64,000 nt of DNA from Sphingobacterium bovistauri. Lineage in GTDB: Bacteria; Bacteroidota; Bacteroidia; Sphingobacteriales; Sphingobacteriaceae. Below the pieces are notes generated by a model that did no database searches, was not told the origin of the DNA, and saw nothing but the letters and a program-made list of their open reading frames with translations. Positions 17,841 to 28,122 of this stretch are shown one piece after another. The position numbers were made by a program, and so were the translations under genes. The stretch covers positions 124,001 through 188,000 of the forward strand of contig NZ_JADEYP010000003.1 in assembly GCF_020295405.1 (NCBI RefSeq). Reading direction: 5' to 3'. The stretch's first letter is position 1, and each line of letters starts with the position of its first letter.

Positions 17841-19007
17841 ATGAAAATAACAATAGTTGGAACTGGGTATGTTGGGTTATCGAATGCGATATTGTTAGCT
17901 CAACATAATGAGGTTGTTGCATTAGATATTGTGAAGGAGAAGATCGAGCTTCTTCAAAAAAAAATTTCTCCTATTGATGATGCCGAGGTAATAGATTATT
18001 TAAAAAACAAAGATCTAAATCTTTCTGCAACATTAGATAAGCAAAAGGCGTACTTAGGTGCAGATTACGTAATTGTAGCAACGCCTACAGATTACGACCC
18101 TAACACTAATTATTTTAATACGGAAAGTGTAGAGGCTACCATATTAGATGTTATCAACTATAATCCATCAGCAATTGTTATAATTAAATCTACTGTGCCA
18201 GTTGGATTTGTTGAGGGGATTAAAAATAAAACTGGGTTTAAAAATATTATTTTTTCGCCGGAGTTCTTAAGAGAGGGGAGGGCTTTATATGATAATTTAT
18301 ATCCCTCAAGGATTATAATTGGAGAACAAAGTAGTAGAGCAAAGGTTTTTGCAGATTTGTTGATAGAGGGAGCTATTAAAAAGGCTGTGCCTACGCTTTA
18401 TACGAATTCTACTGAAGCTGAAGCTATTAAGTTGTTTTCTAATACCTATCTGGCTATGCGCGTAGCGTATTTTAATGAGCTAGATAGTTATGCGCAAATC
18501 TACAATTTGGACTCGAAACAAATCATTAATGGAGTCGGATTGGATCCAAGAATAGGTTCGCATTATAATAATCCTTCTTTTGGTTATGGAGGGTATTGTC
18601 TTCCAAAGGATACAAAACAGCTTTTGGCAAACTACAATAAAGTTCCTAATAATATTATACAAGCTATTGTTGATGCAAATAGGACAAGAAAGGACTTTAT
18701 TGCTGAATCAATTCTAGCAAGAAATCCTAAAAAGGTAGGTGTTTACCGGTTAATTATGAAATCGGGTTCAGACAATTTTAGAGCATCGGCTATGCAAGGT
18801 GTGATGAAGCGAATTAAGGCAAAAGGTGTGGAAGTTGTTGTTTATGAGCCTGTATTGAAAGACGAGTTGTTTTTCGGGTCAAAAGTGACACATAATTTGG
18901 AGGAGTTTAAGCGTGAGTGTGATGTTATTATAACAAATCGTAATTCTGATGAATTGGAGGATGTAAAGTCCAAAGTGTTCACGAGGGATTTGTTTGGGAA
19001 TGATTAA
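17841..19007 (+). CDS. ugd: UDP-glucose 6-dehydrogenase (short form)
   Basis: 388 residues, like E. coli Ugd rather than the longer 440-residue forms. It has the NAD-binding GTGYVGLS at the N-terminus, SPEFLREG near 139-146 and the catalytic Cys253 in [12 protein letters not shown]. The product is UDP-glucuronate, a donor or precursor for surface polysaccharide. It follows the TviB-like gene after 67 bp, so the locus can make two kinds of uronic acid. Confidence 0.92.
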   Translation: MKITIVGTGYVGLSNAILLAQHNEVVALDIVKEKIELLQKKISPIDDAEVIDYLKNKDLNLSATLDKQKAYLGADYVIVATPTDYDPNTNYFNTESVEATILDVINYNPSAIVIIKSTVPVGFVEGIKNKTGFKNIIFSPEFLREGRALYDNLYPSRIIIGEQSSRAKVFADLLIEGAIKKAVPTLYTNSTEAEAIKLFSNTYLAMRVAYFNELDSYAQIYNLDSKQIINGVGLDPRIGSHYNNPSFGYGGYCLPKDTKQLLANYNKVPNNIIQAIVDANRTRKDFIAESILARNPKKVGVYRLIMKSGSDNFRASAMQGVMKRIKAKGVEVVVYEPVLKDELFFGSKVTHNLEEFKRECDVIITNRNSDELEDVKSKVFTRDLFGND

Positions 19008-19068
19008 TAGTTAAATTATTGTGCTATAAAAGTTTTTTTTAAGGTGCAATTTTTAAAACACATATAGA

Positions 19069-20064
19069 ATGAGTGTAGTTCATGTATTATTAACAGGTGG
19101 TGTAGGTAGTCGATTGTGGCCGTTATCAAGAAAGCAATCTCCAAAGCAATATTTGAATTTATTTGGAGGAAAGTCGCTTTTCGAAATGACTATTCAGCGG
19201 AATCAAAATATAGCTGATAAAGTAGTTATTGTTGGGAATAGAGATAATACACATTTGAGTCATAAGGCAATGGATAATTGTGGATTGGCTTATATAAATA
19301 TTGAAGAAGCTACACCACGAAATACAGCGGCAGCGATTGCTTTTGCAGCTTTTGCTGTTTCACCATCAGATATTTTGATTGTAACGCCTTCTGATCATAT
19401 GATTTCTGGGGACGAGTCTTATGAATTAGCTATGCAAAAAGGTATTGAAAAGGCAAAGGAAGGTTTTATAGTTACTTTTGGTATTCAACCTACAAGACCT
19501 GAAACAGGTTATGGATATATTGAATTTGATCAAGATTTAGTAAAGTCGTTTAGAGAGAAGCCCAATTTGGATACTGCAGAAGATTTTTTGGAAAGAGGTG
19601 ACTTTTTATGGAATTCAGGAATGTTCTGCTTTCAAGCCTCGGTTTTTTTAGATGAGTTAAAGAAATACGAGCCCAAAGTTTATGATGCAGCTAAGGTCGT
19701 GTGGGATGCAGCTAAAGAGGGCGTTTTAGACGAATCGCTTTCTTTACAGATTCCGTCTATTTCGGTTGATTACGCAGTAATGGAGCGTTCAAAAAAGATT
19801 CGCGTTGTGCCAACGTCATTCAATTGGTCTGATTTGGGTTCTTTCGAAGCATTATATGATTATTTTGTTTCCAATGGATATCCAAAGGATGATAACGGGA
19901 ATCTTGTAATCGGAACAGAATTGTTTACTGGTTTTGTTGGATTGAAAAATACGATTTTTGTTTGTACAAAAGACGCATTTTTGATCGTTCAAAAGGAGAA
20001 ATCACAGGATGTCAAAAAGATTTATAACATGTTGGAGAAACATCAATCTAAACTGTTAGACTAG
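19069..20064 (+). CDS. manC: Mannose-1-phosphate guanylyltransferase
   Basis: 331 residues. The nucleotidyltransferase signature LLTGGVGSRLWPLSRKQSPKQ begins at residue 7, and later FREKP and WNSGMF segments are typical of GMP transferases. It lacks the C-terminal phosphomannose isomerase cupin of the 480-residue bifunctional enzymes. It makes GDP-mannose, which Gmd and Fcl, encoded directly downstream, convert to GDP-L-fucose. No phosphomannomutase is present in the window, so that step must be encoded elsewhere. Confidence 0.9.
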   Translation: MSVVHVLLTGGVGSRLWPLSRKQSPKQYLNLFGGKSLFEMTIQRNQNIADKVVIVGNRDNTHLSHKAMDNCGLAYINIEEATPRNTAAAIAFAAFAVSPSDILIVTPSDHMISGDESYELAMQKGIEKAKEGFIVTFGIQPTRPETGYGYIEFDQDLVKSFREKPNLDTAEDFLERGDFLWNSGMFCFQASVFLDELKKYEPKVYDAAKVVWDAAKEGVLDESLSLQIPSISVDYAVMERSKKIRVVPTSFNWSDLGSFEALYDYFVSNGYPKDDNGNLVIGTELFTGFVGLKNTIFVCTKDAFLIVQKEKSQDVKKIYNMLEKHQSKLLD

Positions 20065-20066
20065 TC

Positions 20067-21029
20067 ATGATGAGTAAAATGGATAAGGGGGCAAAAATTT
20101 TTGTAGCAGGTCATCGCGGAATGGTTGGATCAGCTATTTGGCGTCAATTAGTGAAAGAAGGATACACTAATTTAGTTGGTAAAAGCAGTGAAGAATTGGA
20201 TCTGCGTAATCAAGATGATGTACGTGGTTTTTTTAACACCGAAAAGCCAGATGTTGTTATTGATGCGGCAGCTCGTGTGGGTGGAATCTTAGCGAATAGC
20301 ACTTATCCGTACCAATTTTTAATGGAAAATCTCCAAATACAGAATAACCTAATTCAGTCTTCTCTCGATAATGATGTTAAGAAGTTTGTTTTTTTAGGAT
20401 CATCCTGTATCTACCCGAGATTAGCAGCGCAACCACTGAAAGAAGAGAGCCTTCTGACAGGCAGTTTAGAGCCGACTAATGATGCTTATGCGCTTGCTAA
20501 AATTGCAGGTATAAAAGCGTGTGAATCTATTAGGAAACAATTTGGAAAAGATTATGTAAGTTTAATGCCAACAAATTTGTATGGTACACATGATAACTTT
20601 GATTTAAAGACTTCACATGTACTACCCGCGATGATTAGGAAGTTTCATGATGCGAAGATGAATGATAATTCACCAGTAACATTGTGGGGGTCGGGTACTC
20701 CTTTGCGAGAGTTTTTATTTGTGGATGATATGGCGACTTCAGTAATTTTTGCATTAGATAATGTTCTACCTGAACATCTATATAATGTAGGGACTGGTCA
20801 TGATATTACGATTAAAGATTTGGCTGAGACAATTCAAAAAATTGTAGGTCATCGTGGTGAAATAAATTGGGATTCTTCCAAACCAGATGGAACACCAAGA
20901 AAACTAATGGATGTTTCTAAAATGAATGAATTGGGATGGAAGCATCAAGTAGAGCTTGAGGAAGGGATTCAACGTACGTATGAATGGTTTTTGAAAAATC
21001 AAGACAATTTTAAGGAAGTTAAAATCTAA
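20067..21029 (+). CDS. fcl: GDP-L-fucose synthase
   Basis: 320 residues of the extended SDR family. The NADP-binding GHRGMVGSA is at about residue 13, and the catalytic Tyr/Lys are in YALAKIAG, with a GSSCIYP serine motif before it. It performs the 3,5-epimerisation and 4-reduction of GDP-4-keto-6-deoxymannose. It starts two bases after manC; a second Met two codons in is equally possible. Together with the neighbouring manC and gmd it forms a GDP-L-fucose block. Confidence 0.95.
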   Translation: MMSKMDKGAKIFVAGHRGMVGSAIWRQLVKEGYTNLVGKSSEELDLRNQDDVRGFFNTEKPDVVIDAAARVGGILANSTYPYQFLMENLQIQNNLIQSSLDNDVKKFVFLGSSCIYPRLAAQPLKEESLLTGSLEPTNDAYALAKIAGIKACESIRKQFGKDYVSLMPTNLYGTHDNFDLKTSHVLPAMIRKFHDAKMNDNSPVTLWGSGTPLREFLFVDDMATSVIFALDNVLPEHLYNVGTGHDITIKDLAETIQKIVGHRGEINWDSSKPDGTPRKLMDVSKMNELGWKHQVELEEGIQRTYEWFLKNQDNFKEVKI

Positions 21030-21036
21030 ATAAATA

Positions 21037-22110
21037 ATGAAAACAGCATTAATCACGGGTGTAACTGGTCAGGATGGATCTTATTTAGCAGAATTATTGT
21101 TAGAGAAGGGTTATATGGTACATGGTATTAAGCGAAGATCTTCATCATTTAATACCCAAAGAATAGACCACTTATATGTAGATCAGCATGAAAAACATGT
21201 GAATTTCAAGTTGCACTATGGAGATTTAACTGACTCAACTAATATTATACGAATAATTCAAGAAGTACAGCCAGACGAGATTTATAACTTGGGGGCTATG
21301 TCTCATGTGAAAGTTTCATTTGATTCCCCAGAATATGTAGGTAATGTAGATGGTTTGGGGACATTACGTATTTTGGAAGCTGTACGTATTCTAGGGCTAG
21401 AGAAAAAAACAAAAATATATCAAGCTTCTACCTCGGAATTATATGGAGGTATGCCTGAAAACAAAAATGAGAATGGATTTTACGATGAAAAATCACCGTT
21501 CTATCCACGTTCTCCTTATGGTGTGGCGAAAATATACGCCTTTTGGATAACAAAAAACTATAGGGAAGCTTATGGAATGTTCGCATGTAATGGTATACTT
21601 TTTAATCATGAGTCGCCTCGAAGAGGAGAGACATTTGTAACGCGTAAAATAACAATGGCGATTGCTGCAATTGCCCATGGTAAGCAAGAATGTCTTTATC
21701 TAGGTAATCTAAATGCCTTGCGTGATTGGGGACATGCTAAAGATTATGTTGATGCTATGTGGCGTATATTACAACAGAATATTCCCGAAGATTACGTAAT
21801 TGCAACAGGAATCACTACTTCTGTCCGTGATTTCGTACGTTATGCATTTGAGGAGATTGGTGTTGAATTAGTTTTTGAGGGGGAGCAAGAGAATGAAATA
21901 GCAAAAGTAGTGAAATGTAATTATCCTGAATACCAATTAGAAATTGGCAAGACTGTAGTAAAAGTCGATCCTGGTTATTATCGCCCTACAGAGGTTGACT
22001 TACTGATCGGTGACCCAACCAAGTCTAAAACAAAACTAAGTTGGAAGCCAGAATATAATCTTAAAGCGTTAGTCAAAGAGATGGTAAAATCAGATTTAAA
22101 ATTATTTTGA
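21037..22110 (+). CDS. gmd: GDP-mannose 4,6-dehydratase
   Basis: 357 residues, typical length. [20 protein letters not shown] is near-diagnostic at the N-terminus, and the active site shows STSELYG and the YGVAK Tyr/Lys pair. [16 protein letters not shown] is a further Gmd hallmark. It removes water from GDP-mannose to give the 4-keto-6-deoxy intermediate used by Fcl, whose gene ends seven bases upstream. Confidence 0.96.
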   Translation: MKTALITGVTGQDGSYLAELLLEKGYMVHGIKRRSSSFNTQRIDHLYVDQHEKHVNFKLHYGDLTDSTNIIRIIQEVQPDEIYNLGAMSHVKVSFDSPEYVGNVDGLGTLRILEAVRILGLEKKTKIYQASTSELYGGMPENKNENGFYDEKSPFYPRSPYGVAKIYAFWITKNYREAYGMFACNGILFNHESPRRGETFVTRKITMAIAAIAHGKQECLYLGNLNALRDWGHAKDYVDAMWRILQQNIPEDYVIATGITTSVRDFVRYAFEEIGVELVFEGEQENEIAKVVKCNYPEYQLEIGKTVVKVDPGYYRPTEVDLLIGDPTKSKTKLSWKPEYNLKALVKEMVKSDLKLF

Positions 22111-22133
22111 TTATTATAGTAAATATTAAAAAA

Positions 22134-22141
22134 TATATTTG
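22134..22141 (+). promoter_or_regulatory. Candidate -7 element before rmlB
   Basis: TATATTTG matches TAnnTTTG and a TTTG lies 24 bases ahead, one base beyond the usual range. It lies 27 bases before the start of rmlB in a 58-base gap, so an internal promoter for the rhamnose block is possible. Confidence 0.35.
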
Positions 22142-22168
22142 TAGATATAATTAGACCGAAAAATTCTT

Positions 22169-23221
22169 ATGAGAAAAAAAATATTGATTACTGGTGGTGC
22201 AGGTTTTATAGGTTCGCATGTAGTACGTGAATTTGTAACTAAGTATCCAGAGTATAATATTATTAATTTGGACGCACTGACTTATGCTGGGAATTTAGAA
22301 AATCTTAAAGATATAGAGGATAATGCTAATTATACTTTTTTAAAAGCTGATATAACTGATGCGGAACATATTCTTTCAATTTTCAAGGAATATCAACCTG
22401 ATGGTGTAATTCATTTAGCGGCTGAGTCTCATGTAGATAGATCTATTACAAATCCTACGGCATTTGTCATGACGAATGTAATTGGCACGGTAAATCTATT
22501 GAATGCAGCTAAAGAGATTTGGAAGGATAATTACGAAGGTAAAAGATTTCATCATGTCTCTACTGATGAGGTGTATGGAACACTAGGAGAGATCGGGTTA
22601 TTTACTGAAAATACCGCGTATGATCCTCACTCTCCATATTCAGCTTCAAAGGCCTCTTCAGACCATTTTGTAAGAGCTTATCATGATACGTATGGTTTGC
22701 CTGTGGTTATTACAAATTGTTCTAATAATTATGGTCCTAATCATTTTCCTGAAAAATTAATTCCACTTTGTATTTATAATATTCTTAACAATAAATCTTT
22801 ACCAATTTATGGTGATGGCAAATTTACCAGAGATTGGTTATTTGTAATTGACCACGCTAGGGCAATTGATATGGTATATCATCAAGGAAGAAATGGAGAT
22901 AGCTATAATGTTGGCGGTTTTAATGAATTGCAAAATATAGATTTAGTTAAGGAATTGTGCAAGCAAGTGGATGAGAAGTTGGGAAGACCTGTTGGGACAG
23001 CTTCGGAATTAATAACTTTTGTGAAGGATAGGCCAGGGCATGATCTACGTTATGCTATTGATGCGACAAAGATAAACAAGGAACTAGGTTATCAGCCTTC
23101 TGTCACTTTTGAAGAAGGATTGTCTAGAACAATTGATTGGTTTTTGTCAAATCAGGAGTGGCTAAACAATGTTACATCTGGAGATTATCAAAAGTATTAC
23201 GAAACGCAGTATAATAAATAG
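22169..23221 (+). CDS. rmlB: dTDP-glucose 4,6-dehydratase
   Basis: 350 residues, extended SDR. GGAGFIGSHVVREF opens the protein, followed by the substrate motifs AAESHVDRSI, STDEVYG and the Tyr/Lys pair in YSASKASSDH. It makes dTDP-4-keto-6-deoxyglucose. This intermediate goes to rhamnose through the two genes directly downstream, and could also feed the FdtA/FdtB/FdtC-like enzymes encoded some 32 kb further on. Confidence 0.96.
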   Translation: MRKKILITGGAGFIGSHVVREFVTKYPEYNIINLDALTYAGNLENLKDIEDNANYTFLKADITDAEHILSIFKEYQPDGVIHLAAESHVDRSITNPTAFVMTNVIGTVNLLNAAKEIWKDNYEGKRFHHVSTDEVYGTLGEIGLFTENTAYDPHSPYSASKASSDHFVRAYHDTYGLPVVITNCSNNYGPNHFPEKLIPLCIYNILNNKSLPIYGDGKFTRDWLFVIDHARAIDMVYHQGRNGDSYNVGGFNELQNIDLVKELCKQVDEKLGRPVGTASELITFVKDRPGHDLRYAIDATKINKELGYQPSVTFEEGLSRTIDWFLSNQEWLNNVTSGDYQKYYETQYNK

Positions 23222-23245
23222 ATCATTCTTTAACATAAAAGGGAT

Positions 23246-23782
23246 ATGAAGGTTACGGAAACAAAATTAAAGGGATGTTTTATTATAGAGCCAGCTGTTT
23301 TTGAAGATAGTAGGGGCTATTTTTTTGAAGCTTTTAATAAATCAAAGTTTCAAGAATTGACAGGAGCGCATGCAGAGTTTGTTCAAGATAATCAGTCAAA
23401 ATCAAGTTATGGAGTGGTGAGAGGCTTGCATCAACAAACAGGAGACTTTGCTCAAGCGAAATTAGTTCGTGTATTAGAAGGAAAGGTTCTAGATGTGGCT
23501 GTCGATGCGCGTGAAGGATCACCAACTTTTGGCGAATATGTGGCCCTAGAGTTATCATCGGAGAATAACAAACAATTATACATCCCAAGAGGTTTTCTTC
23601 ACGGATTTGCTGTATTATCTGAAACAGCAACATTCCTTTATAAATGTGATAATGTTTATAATAAAAAATCAGAAGATGGTGTACATCCTTTGGATAATAC
23701 TTTAGGAATAGATTGGCAGATTCCTTTAGATAGAATTATTCTATCCGATAAAGACAAAGAGGCTAGGTCGTTTTCTACGTAA
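23246..23782 (+). CDS. rmlC: dTDP-4-dehydrorhamnose 3,5-epimerase
   Basis: 178 residues, a cupin of the RmlC family. The catalytic His lies in RGLHQQTGDFAQAKLVRV, followed by GKVLDVAVD and the FLHGFAVLSETATFLYKC stretch with the active-site Tyr. GDFAQ replaces the more common PxxQ, a small variation that occurs in Bacteroidota forms. It lies between rmlB and rmlD with short gaps, consistent with one operon. Confidence 0.95.
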   Translation: MKVTETKLKGCFIIEPAVFEDSRGYFFEAFNKSKFQELTGAHAEFVQDNQSKSSYGVVRGLHQQTGDFAQAKLVRVLEGKVLDVAVDAREGSPTFGEYVALELSSENNKQLYIPRGFLHGFAVLSETATFLYKCDNVYNKKSEDGVHPLDNTLGIDWQIPLDRIILSDKDKEARSFST

Positions 23783-23787
23783 TCTTT

Positions 23788-24639
23788 ATGAAGAAAATTT
23801 TAATAACTGGAGCTAATGGCCAGGTTGGGTCAGAGTTGAAGGATGTATTTAAGGACAGAGTTGATTTAGACACTTTTTTTTTGGATCGAAATCAACTTCC
23901 TTTAGATCAAACAGCAATTATTCAGGATATATTCGGCATGTATCAGCCTGATGTGATAATTCATTGTGCAGCATATACTGCGGTTGATAAAGCAGAGACA
24001 GAACAAGATATGGCTGATAAAGTCAATCATCTTGCTTCAGAAGAGATCGCTATTTATTGTAGATTGAATAACGTTAAGTTAATCGCTATTTCTACAGATT
24101 ATGTATTCGATGGAGAGTCTAGTCAGCCTATGTTGGAAGATGCTCCAGTAGCACCTATTAATACATATGGAATCACAAAGTTAAAGGGAGAACAGGCAAT
24201 CAAAAAATGGCAGCCAGAATCTATAATTATCCGTACATCATGGGTTTATTCCGTGTATGGTAATAATTTTGTAAAAACTATGGTTAGGTTGATGAATGAA
24301 CGGGAAGAGATTTCTGTTATAGATGATCAAATAGGATCACCAACATATGCGCTAGATTTAGCTAAAGCCGTTGCGCATATATTGGATGGTGAACAATGGA
24401 TCCCAGGAATCTATCACTTTAGCAATGAGGGTGAAATTTCGTGGTATGACTTCGCTGCTGAAATTAAAAATATTAAAGGAATAGATTGTAAAATTAATCC
24501 AATACCAACCGCATCTTATCCTACACCAGCCAAAAGACCTAAATTTTCGCTTCTAGATAAGAAAAAAATAAAAGAGACTTTTGGTGTAGTTGTTCCAGAA
24601 TGGAAAAAAAGTCTTCGTTACATGCTAAATAAAATATAA
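23788..24639 (+). CDS. rmlD: dTDP-4-dehydrorhamnose reductase
   Basis: 283 residues, SDR. It has [15 protein letters not shown] at the N-terminus, STDYVFDG in the middle and the Tyr/Lys pair in [10 protein letters not shown]. It carries out the last step to dTDP-L-rhamnose. It begins five bases after rmlC and ends four bases before rmlA. Confidence 0.95.
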   Translation: MKKILITGANGQVGSELKDVFKDRVDLDTFFLDRNQLPLDQTAIIQDIFGMYQPDVIIHCAAYTAVDKAETEQDMADKVNHLASEEIAIYCRLNNVKLIAISTDYVFDGESSQPMLEDAPVAPINTYGITKLKGEQAIKKWQPESIIIRTSWVYSVYGNNFVKTMVRLMNEREEISVIDDQIGSPTYALDLAKAVAHILDGEQWIPGIYHFSNEGEISWYDFAAEIKNIKGIDCKINPIPTASYPTPAKRPKFSLLDKKKIKETFGVVVPEWKKSLRYMLNKI

Positions 24640-24643
24640 TCAT

Positions 24644-25507
24644 ATGAAAGGAATTATTTTAGCGGGTGGATCCGGAACACGCTTACACCCTTTGACATTA
24701 GCTGTTTCTAAGCAGTTGATGCCCGTTTATGATAAACCAATGATTTATTATCCCTTATCGACATTGATGTTGGCGGGCATAAATGAAATTCTAATCATTT
24801 CAACTCCATCAGATTTACCTAATTTTCAAAAGCTACTTGGTGATGGATCGCAAATAGGGTGTAAATTTTCTTATAAAGAACAGCCAAGTCCAGATGGTTT
24901 GGCGCAAGCATTTATATTGGGAGAAGAGTTTATCGGAGATGATAAAGTAGCGTTGATTTTAGGGGACAATATTTTTTATGGATCCGGAATGTCCAAACTA
25001 CTGCAATCGTGTGCTGACCCTGTGGGTGGCGTGGTTTTTGCTTATCAAGTAAATGATCCTGAACGCTATGGTGTTGTGGAGTTTGATGCAAAAAATAATG
25101 TAGTGTCGATAGAGGAAAAGCCGCAACAACCTAAATCTAATTTCGCTGTTCCAGGTCTATATTTTTATGACAATGATGTTGTAGAAATCGCTAAGAATAT
25201 CAAGCCATCATATCGTGGAGAATTGGAGATTACCGATGTGAATAAAGAATATTTAAAGAGGGGAAAATTAAAGGTTGGAGTTTTTGATCGTGGTACGGCG
25301 TGGTTAGATACAGGTACGATTCAATCTTTAATGCAAGCAGGACAATTTGTTCAAGTTATAGAGGAACGTACAGGGGTGAAAATTGGAGCAATAGAGGAAG
25401 TTGCTTATCGTATGGGATATATTAATAAAGAACAGTTAACCAAAATTGCAGAACCTTTACGTAAATCAGGTTATGGTGAGTATTTGGCGAAAATTGTTGA
25501 CAAATAA
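24644..25507 (+). CDS. rmlA: Glucose-1-phosphate thymidylyltransferase
   Basis: 287 residues, the standard short RmlA. The signature [11 protein letters not shown] is followed by [18 protein letters not shown], and LGDNIFYG and [10 protein letters not shown] are also conserved. It makes dTDP-glucose from glucose-1-phosphate and dTTP. The rhamnose genes are ordered rmlB-C-D-A, and this one closes the block. Confidence 0.96.
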   Translation: MKGIILAGGSGTRLHPLTLAVSKQLMPVYDKPMIYYPLSTLMLAGINEILIISTPSDLPNFQKLLGDGSQIGCKFSYKEQPSPDGLAQAFILGEEFIGDDKVALILGDNIFYGSGMSKLLQSCADPVGGVVFAYQVNDPERYGVVEFDAKNNVVSIEEKPQQPKSNFAVPGLYFYDNDVVEIAKNIKPSYRGELEITDVNKEYLKRGKLKVGVFDRGTAWLDTGTIQSLMQAGQFVQVIEERTGVKIGAIEEVAYRMGYINKEQLTKIAEPLRKSGYGEYLAKIVDK

Positions 25508-25587
25508 TTGAAAAACGTTGTTTTCACCATCCAGATTTGTAATTTCAAAAACTATCGAGTACTTTTGTGACTCAAAGCTATTGGCCA

Positions 25588-26103
25588 ATGCTGGATTCAT
25601 TGATTACATCAAAGACGAGACTTAAATTATTAATCAAATTTTTTGTTTCTGCGAATAATCGTGGATATCTTAGGGGTATTGCTGAAGAGTTTAATGAATC
25701 GACGAATTCTATTCGTAAAGAACTTAATCACTTGACAGATGCCGGTTATCTCATTAGAGAGGAAGGCGAGCAGAAGGTGTTTTACAAAGCAAATACTGAG
25801 CATACGCTATTCGGCTCCTTACAAGGGCTCATTCATAATTTTCTAGGTTTTGATCAGATGTTGGAGCAGGTACTTGGCCGTGATGGAAATGTAGAAGAAG
25901 TAGCTCTTTTAGGAGATTATGCACAAGGTATAGATTCAGGACATATTGAAATAGTAGTTTTAGGAAAAAATATTGATTCGTTATACTTATTACATTCAGG
26001 GGACAAAGCAGAAGGATTGTTAGATAAGAGAGTGAGCGTGTATACACAAGTACCCGAATGTACAAGAATAAAAATAATTTTATATCAACGGGATATTATA
26101 TAA
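25588..26103 (+). CDS. Winged-helix regulator with nucleotidyltransferase-like C-terminal part
   Basis: 171 residues from the ATG; a GTG seven codons earlier is the alternative. Residues 1 to about 75 are a winged helix (LITSKTRLKLLIKFF, LRGIAEEFNESTNSIRKEL, a GYLIREEGEQKVFYKAN wing). The C-terminal half has EVALLGDYAQGIDS, which looks like the GSxAxGxxxxxSDID core of minimal nucleotidyltransferases without its catalytic aspartates. Similar proteins recur inside Bacteroidota polysaccharide loci, where they are presumed to regulate them. It is followed by a 284-base gap with hairpins. Confidence 0.7.
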   Translation: MLDSLITSKTRLKLLIKFFVSANNRGYLRGIAEEFNESTNSIRKELNHLTDAGYLIREEGEQKVFYKANTEHTLFGSLQGLIHNFLGFDQMLEQVLGRDGNVEEVALLGDYAQGIDSGHIEIVVLGKNIDSLYLLHSGDKAEGLLDKRVSVYTQVPECTRIKIILYQRDII

Positions 26104-26180
26104 TTAGAAAAAGGCATAGAGCTGTTTCGATGAGAGTTGTGAATTGGAAGAATTAATAAATATTTAAATGAAAGAACAAG

Positions 26181-26300
26181 GTATCAAGATTGAAATCTTG
26201 ATCCTTAAGTAGGGATCATCGGTTTTCAAGCTCGAAGCAGCGAAGGATAACGGCAGACCGCAAGCTGAAGAAAACGGAAAGGGGTAAAGTTGGAAGAGAT
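26181..26300 (+). ncRNA. Candidate structured leader RNA in the polysaccharide locus
   Basis: Inside a 284-base gap, a stretch much richer in G and C than its surroundings can form several stems. These are ATCAAGAT-TGAA-ATCTTGAT (26183-26202), TGATCC/GGATCA (26199-26218), GTTTTC/GAAAAC (26222-26227 with 26270-26275) enclosing AGCT/AGCT, and CGG-CAGA-CCG (26251-26260). ATCCTT (26201-26206) can alternatively pair with AAGGAT (26243-26248), so two folds compete. No ORF with a good start crosses it. It precedes pseC and could be an antitermination or attenuation element. It matches no RNA family I can name. Confidence 0.4.
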
Positions 26301-26387
26301 GGGTTTTTGTGTGAATTTTACATTTAAAATTGTTTAGCGATTTTTATATAGGGATAAAATAAAATATGCATGTTTTAAAAATAGAAA

Positions 26388-27590
26388 ATGGAAAATAAAA
26401 TAATTCCTTACGGAAGACAACACATAACTGAAGAAGATATTCAAACAGTCATCGAAGCGCTAAAATCAGATTATCTAACACAAGGCCCCAAAATCGCTGA
26501 ATTTGAATCTAATTTTGCAAAATATGTTGGTTCTAAGTATGCTGTAGCCGTAACTAATGGCACTGCAGCTCTGCATTTGTGTGCCATGGCCCTGGATATT
26601 AAGGAAGGGGATAAAGTAATTACCACCCCAATTACTTTTGCTGCATCGGCAAACTGTGTGAGATATTGTGGAGGAGAAGTTGTTTTTTGTGATATTGATC
26701 CGAAAACTTATCTCTTAGATATAGATTCAGTACGTAATTTACTACAAGCTTCCCCTAAAGGAACTTATAAAGGTATTATACCTGTCGATTTTGCGGGCAG
26801 ATCTGTAAATTTACAAGATTTCAGAGCTTTGGCAGATGAGTACAATCTCTGGATTATAGAAGATGCATGCCATTCGCCAGGCGGGTACTTTATTGATGAA
26901 ATTGGTAATAAACAGTTATGTGGAAATGGTAAATGGGCCGATGTTTCAGTATTTTCATTCCATCCTGTAAAACATATTGCCTGTGGAGAGGGCGGAATGA
27001 TTACAACCAATAATGAAGAGATTTATAAACAACTTTTGAGACTCCGATCACATGGTATAACAAAAGGGGATGATAGGTATAACAACACCCTTGCTTTTGC
27101 AAATGGGGGGAATGAAGAAGCTATTGTTTATCCTGGATGGTATATGGAAATGCAAACGCTTGGATTTAATTATCGCATTACCGATTTCCAGGCGGCTCTT
27201 GGAAACAGCCAGTTAAATAGAGCTGATGAAGGTCTTGAAAGAAGGAGAGAGATTGCTCAGACTTATGATGTAGCTTTAAAAACAAAACCGTATGTAAAAG
27301 GGCAATCAGGCACTGTAGATGGACATGCTTATCATCTCTATGTGTTAGAGGTTGCGGATAGACTGGGATTATACAACTATTTACGAGAGCAAAACATATT
27401 CTCACAAATTCATTATATACCATGTCATCTTATGCCATACTACCGTGATCTAGGTTGGAATGAAGGGGATATGCCACATGCTGAGAATTACTATAAATAC
27501 TGTTTGAGTTTGCCAATGTATCCGACTCTAACTGAAGAAGAGCAAAAGTTTGTTATTGATACCATTGATAGTTTCTATAAATCAAGATAA
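26388..27590 (+). CDS. pseC: PseC-like UDP-4-keto-6-deoxy-HexNAc 4-aminotransferase
   Basis: 400 residues of the DegT/DnrJ/EryC1 PLP family. The PLP lysine is Lys195 in FSFHPVKHIACGEGG, and the N-terminus IPYGRQHITEEDIQTVIEALKS fits PseC rather than ArnB or PglE. The enzyme aminates C4 of the 4-keto sugar made by PseB on the way to pseudaminic acid. No pseB gene lies beside it; the FnlA-like dehydratase of this locus makes the same type of intermediate. It shares its last base with the start of the next gene. Confidence 0.88.
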   Translation: MENKIIPYGRQHITEEDIQTVIEALKSDYLTQGPKIAEFESNFAKYVGSKYAVAVTNGTAALHLCAMALDIKEGDKVITTPITFAASANCVRYCGGEVVFCDIDPKTYLLDIDSVRNLLQASPKGTYKGIIPVDFAGRSVNLQDFRALADEYNLWIIEDACHSPGGYFIDEIGNKQLCGNGKWADVSVFSFHPVKHIACGEGGMITTNNEEIYKQLLRLRSHGITKGDDRYNNTLAFANGGNEEAIVYPGWYMEMQTLGFNYRITDFQAALGNSQLNRADEGLERRREIAQTYDVALKTKPYVKGQSGTVDGHAYHLYVLEVADRLGLYNYLREQNIFSQIHYIPCHLMPYYRDLGWNEGDMPHAENYYKYCLSLPMYPTLTEEEQKFVIDTIDSFYKSR

Positions 27591-28120
27591 TGGAAAGGTT
27601 ATCCACAAGTAGGTTAGATTTGGTTCCTATTAGTCTAGATTTTTGTACGCAACAATATGTTTCTTGGCTAAATGACCCTGAGGTATATAGATACTTGGAA
27701 ACTAGGGGTAATTATACTCTCGTTGAGCTTAAAGAATACTTATCGAGTGTAATTCAGGGCAATGTTTTAATGTGGGCAATTGTTACTAAGGATTCTAAAA
27801 GACACATTGGGAATATTAAAATTGATCCTATCAATAAATTACACGGTTTAGCGGAGTATGGGATACTTATGGGAGAAAAAGAAGAATGGGGTAAAGGATA
27901 TGCCAAAGAGGCTTCTCAGTCAGTAATTGACTATTGCTTTGGTGAAAATTTGAATCTGAGAAAAATTACACTAGGTGTCGTCAAGGATAACGAAGTTGCT
28001 GTAAAGCTTTATGAAAACCTAGGGTTCAGAAAAGAAGGTCTTTATGAAAAGCATGTTGTTTATGATGGTAAGTCATATGATATAGTAAGAATGGCGATAT
28101 TTAATCCCTCTGTAAATTAA
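27590..28120 (+). CDS. GNAT N-acetyltransferase (PseH-like role)
   Basis: 176 residues, one GNAT domain of the RimJ/RimL type, with GEKEEWGKGYAKEA as the acetyl-CoA-binding R/QxxGxG/A loop and a final YENLGFRKEG strand-helix. Its place directly after pseC, overlapping it by one base, suggests that it acetylates the 4-amino group of the PseC product, as PseH does. Which amine it acts on is an inference. Confidence 0.78.
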   Translation: MERLSTSRLDLVPISLDFCTQQYVSWLNDPEVYRYLETRGNYTLVELKEYLSSVIQGNVLMWAIVTKDSKRHIGNIKIDPINKLHGLAEYGILMGEKEEWGKGYAKEASQSVIDYCFGENLNLRKITLGVVKDNEVAVKLYENLGFRKEGLYEKHVVYDGKSYDIVRMAIFNPSVN

Positions 28121-28122
28121 GA

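Noticed and set aside
26181..26300. JUMPstart/ops element or tRNA in the structured gap
   Set aside because: The GGCGGTAG ops core is absent and no cloverleaf with a T-loop could be drawn.
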